Assembly: GCF_001687305.1 (NCBI RefSeq)
Contig: NZ_LZRK01000004.1
Span: 186,001-250,000 of the forward strand
Direction of reading: 5' to 3'
DNA: 64,000 nucleotides
Origin: Actinomyces vulturis
Lineage (GTDB): Bacteria > Actinomycetota > Actinomycetes > Actinomycetales > Actinomycetaceae
A program made the translations under genes and the position numbers. Shown here in pieces: positions 62,563-64,000 of the stretch; positions within the stretch are counted from its first letter, which is position 1, and every line of letters starts with the position of its first letter. Under the pieces are notes generated by a model. The model worked only from the letters and a program-made list of their open reading frames with translations, was not told the origin of the DNA and did no database searches.

Positions 62563-63150
62563 TCACAGGTTGGGGGATACAGCCTCGGAGTTGGATTCCT
62601 CCACGTTGGCCAGCAGGCCAGAGAGGTAACTCTTGAGGCGGGTACGGTAGTCGGATTCGAAACGACGCAGTTCGTCAATGGTGTGTTCCAGGCCGCTGCG
62701 CTCCTTCTCAAGCTGGGCGAGGGTGCGGTTACGCTGGTCTTCAGCGTCACGAACGATCTGTTCACCGGTGGAGCGTGCTTCGGCAACGATACGCTCGCCT
62801 TCGGCCTTGCCATTGGCAACGTGCTCGTCGTGCAGACGCTGAGCCAGTTCAAGCATGCCGGATGCTGCTACGGGTGCTTCGGAGGCAGCAGCGACGGGTG
62901 CTGCGGCGGCCACGGGGGCGGGCTGCTCAACGACGGGTTCTTCAACCACGGGCTGAGCGGGGGCTGCTGCCTGACCGCTTGTAGCGGCTTCGAGCTTAGC
63001 CTTGAGTTCTGCGTTCTCAGCCTCGAGCTGACGCATGGCCTCAACGACCTCGTCAAGGAACTCGTCGACCTCGTCCTGCTCGTAGCCCTCACGGAACTTG
63101 GTCGCCTGGAACTTCTTATTGAGGACGTCGTCTGCTGTCAGCAGCGTCAT
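62563..63150 (-). CDS. divIVA: DivIVA/Wag31 polar growth protein
   Basis: Recruits the cell-wall machinery to poles and septum, 195 residues. ATG 63150 has GAGGTGA upstream and gives the canonical N-terminus LLTADDVLNKKFQATKFREG and YEQDEVDEFLDEV. A first short coiled coil is followed by an Ala/Pro/Val/Glu linker (about 60-100) and a second long coiled coil ending in SLSGL-like segments (KSYLSGLLANVEE). The promoter lies in the 290 bp to yggT, where no other gene was seen. Confidence 0.95.
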   Translation of the reverse strand: MTLLTADDVLNKKFQATKFREGYEQDEVDEFLDEVVEAMRQLEAENAELKAKLEAATSGQAAAPAQPVVEEPVVEQPAPVAAAAPVAAASEAPVAASGMLELAQRLHDEHVANGKAEGERIVAEARSTGEQIVRDAEDQRNRTLAQLEKERSGLEHTIDELRRFESDYRTRLKSYLSGLLANVEESNSEAVSPNL

Positions 63151-63441
63151 GGTCGTCACCTCGGTTGTCTGTAGTACGAACATCAGGCCCCATGGTTCGG
63201 AGCGCTAATGAAAAGATTACCTGAACTTAAGAGTTCAGGGCGGAAAAAGCAAAACTAACCAACGAGGGAAGGCTTGGTCCCACTTTTCCCATGTGCAACA
63301 TTTACCACATTAGCATGCACTAGGCACACGAAGCGGTCAAGAGATCACATAATGTCACAGTTTTATCACGCGTAGTCACGATCAATGAACCCATGCAAAG
63401 AACCGTGATAACCACCACGGTTCTTCAGCAAAACAAGGATT

Positions 63442-63744
63442 TCAAACTACTCGAAGCAGCGACAATAAGACTCGTTGAACAATGACAATCGCAAAATACA
63501 GGACAATAAATCCCATTGAGAATCCCACATTTCCCATACGCAGGGCCGGGATTTTGCGGTCGAGCCAGTTCAGTGGCGGGTCTGTGAGTGTGTATACCAG
63601 GTTCGCGATCACCAGAACAATGCCTCGTGGTTGCCAGGAGCGGGCAAACATCATCACCCAGTCAAGAATGACGCGCAGGATCAGTACGAGGGTGTAGAGG
63701 CGAAGTAGGTGAAGGGCAATAAGGATTATCGGAGCCACGCTCAA
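63442..63744 (-). CDS. YggT family membrane protein
   Basis: A 100-residue protein with two hydrophobic segments (IILIALHLLRLYTLVLILRVI, GFIVLYFAIVIVQRVLLSLL) separated by the conserved YTLTDPPLNWLDRKIP loop of YggT/CCB3 proteins. The start is TTG 63744 or GTG 63738. It sits between sepF and divIVA, the standard place in Gram-positives; a division-related role is suggested by context only. Confidence 0.88.
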   Translation of the reverse strand: MSVAPIILIALHLLRLYTLVLILRVILDWVMMFARSWQPRGIVLVIANLVYTLTDPPLNWLDRKIPALRMGNVGFSMGFIVLYFAIVIVQRVLLSLLRVV

Positions 63745-63753
63745 TAAACTCGC

Positions 63754-64000
63754 TCAGTTTTGGGCAAAAAAGCCAGCAGTTGCCGGTGCGGTGGCACCTT
63801 CAATTTCCACGGTAGCAGGGGTAAGCAGGAAGACGCGGGGGGTCACGCGCTCAATAGAGCCACGCAAACCGAACACGAGACCTGCAGAGAAATCCACCAT
63901 ACGGCGCGCGTCGCTCTCAGTCATGTCAGTGAGATTGACGATTACGGGCACTCCATCACGGAATGCTTCGCCGATCAGGCGTGCTTCGTTGTAACTGGAG
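63754..64000 (-). CDS. sepF: Cell division protein SepF (5' part missing)
   Basis: The C-terminal ~82 codons; the gene continues past the right edge. [35 protein letters not shown] and [14 protein letters not shown] are the SepF core that polymerises and tethers FtsZ to the membrane. GTG 63951 is internal, not the start, because conserved residues continue upstream. A short Ala/Thr tail follows the core. ftsZ would be expected further upstream, outside the window. Confidence 0.93.
   Translation of the reverse strand, partial: SSYNEARLIGEAFRDGVPVIVNLTDMTESDARRMVDFSAGLVFGLRGSIERVTPRVFLLTPATVEIEGATAPATAGFFAQN

Noticed and set aside
1-64000. CRISPR array, tRNA, rRNA or insertion sequence
   Set aside because: I looked in every intergenic gap and saw no regularly spaced repeats, no tRNA cloverleaf with a TTCRA arm, no rRNA, and no transposase-like ORF or paired terminal repeats. 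Reading by eye could miss a degenerate tRNA.

Overview
The window is one continuous stretch of actinobacterial chromosome of moderate G+C. The best fit is an Actinomycetaceae-like organism (Actinomyces, Schaalia, Trueperella and relatives). This rests on conserved gene neighbourhoods: rpmB / DAK2-DegV protein / recG / rsmD / coaD / DUF177 / rnc; murA-plsC-gpsA-ddl-thiL; lexA / LysM protein / nrdR; hflX-dinG next to dapF and miaA; and the division tail sepF-yggT-divIVA-lspA-rluD ahead of dnaE. It also rests on an NdgR-type IclR regulator, a LexA box of the CGAAC-N4-GTTCG type, a PriA-like isomerase beside a trp operon without trpF, and frequent GTG/TTG starts. The species is inference. I saw no rRNA, tRNA, CRISPR, transposase or phage gene, so this is core genome with small accessory patches.

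Layout. 1-1.5 kb: sugar-type ABC binding lipoprotein (cut by the window edge) and a LacI regulator with a palindromic operator at its own promoter. 1.6-5 kb: long RNase E/G. 5.3-17.4 kb: respiration block with cydAB, then on the other strand a TSUP anion exporter and an orphan anaerobic sulfatase-maturating enzyme, then cydDC overlapping a two-GAF histidine kinase, and a convergent NarL/DevR-type response regulator. 17.6-25.9 kb: rnc, DUF177, a coiled-coil protein, coaD, rsmD, recG, a FakA-like protein and rpmB. 26-33.5 kb: envelope genes thiL, ddl, gpsA, plsC and murA, with two plus-strand lipoproteins. 33.6-38 kb: NdgR-like regulator, PimB-like glycosyltransferase, NrdR, LysM protein and LexA with a cluster of SOS boxes. 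38.2-47.3 kb: ldh, then a tryptophan operon with a complete four-segment attenuator, a TrpC-TrpB fusion and a PriA-family isomerase. 47.3-52.3 kb: CsoR-family repressor, a small Cys-rich protein under a matching operator, DinG helicase, HflX and a methyltransferase. 52.3-56.7 kb: a DapF homologue without recognisable catalytic residues, miaA, two YbjN proteins, a membrane protein and an S4 protein. 56.7-64 kb: dnaE, a GNAT protein, rluD, lspA, divIVA, yggT and the 3' part of sepF.

How the genes work together. cydAB plus cydDC make and assemble cytochrome bd oxidase, and the GAF kinase overlapping cydC with its nearby regulator is the obvious candidate redox or oxygen sensor. The trp genes encode every step from chorismate to tryptophan if the PriA-like enzyme does the TrpF step; ribosome stalling on three Trp codons would control them. 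LexA and a LysM membrane protein share a promoter region with two clear and two weaker SOS boxes, matching the DivS/ChiZ arrangement of damage-induced division inhibitors.

I did not find an unmistakably new multi-gene system. The most promising unexplained items are the DapF homologue that lacks its catalytic residues, the PriA-like enzyme that appears narrowed to TrpF activity, and the CsoR-family repressor without its copper His paired with a Cys-rich mini-protein. All domain and residue assignments were made by eye, without database searches.
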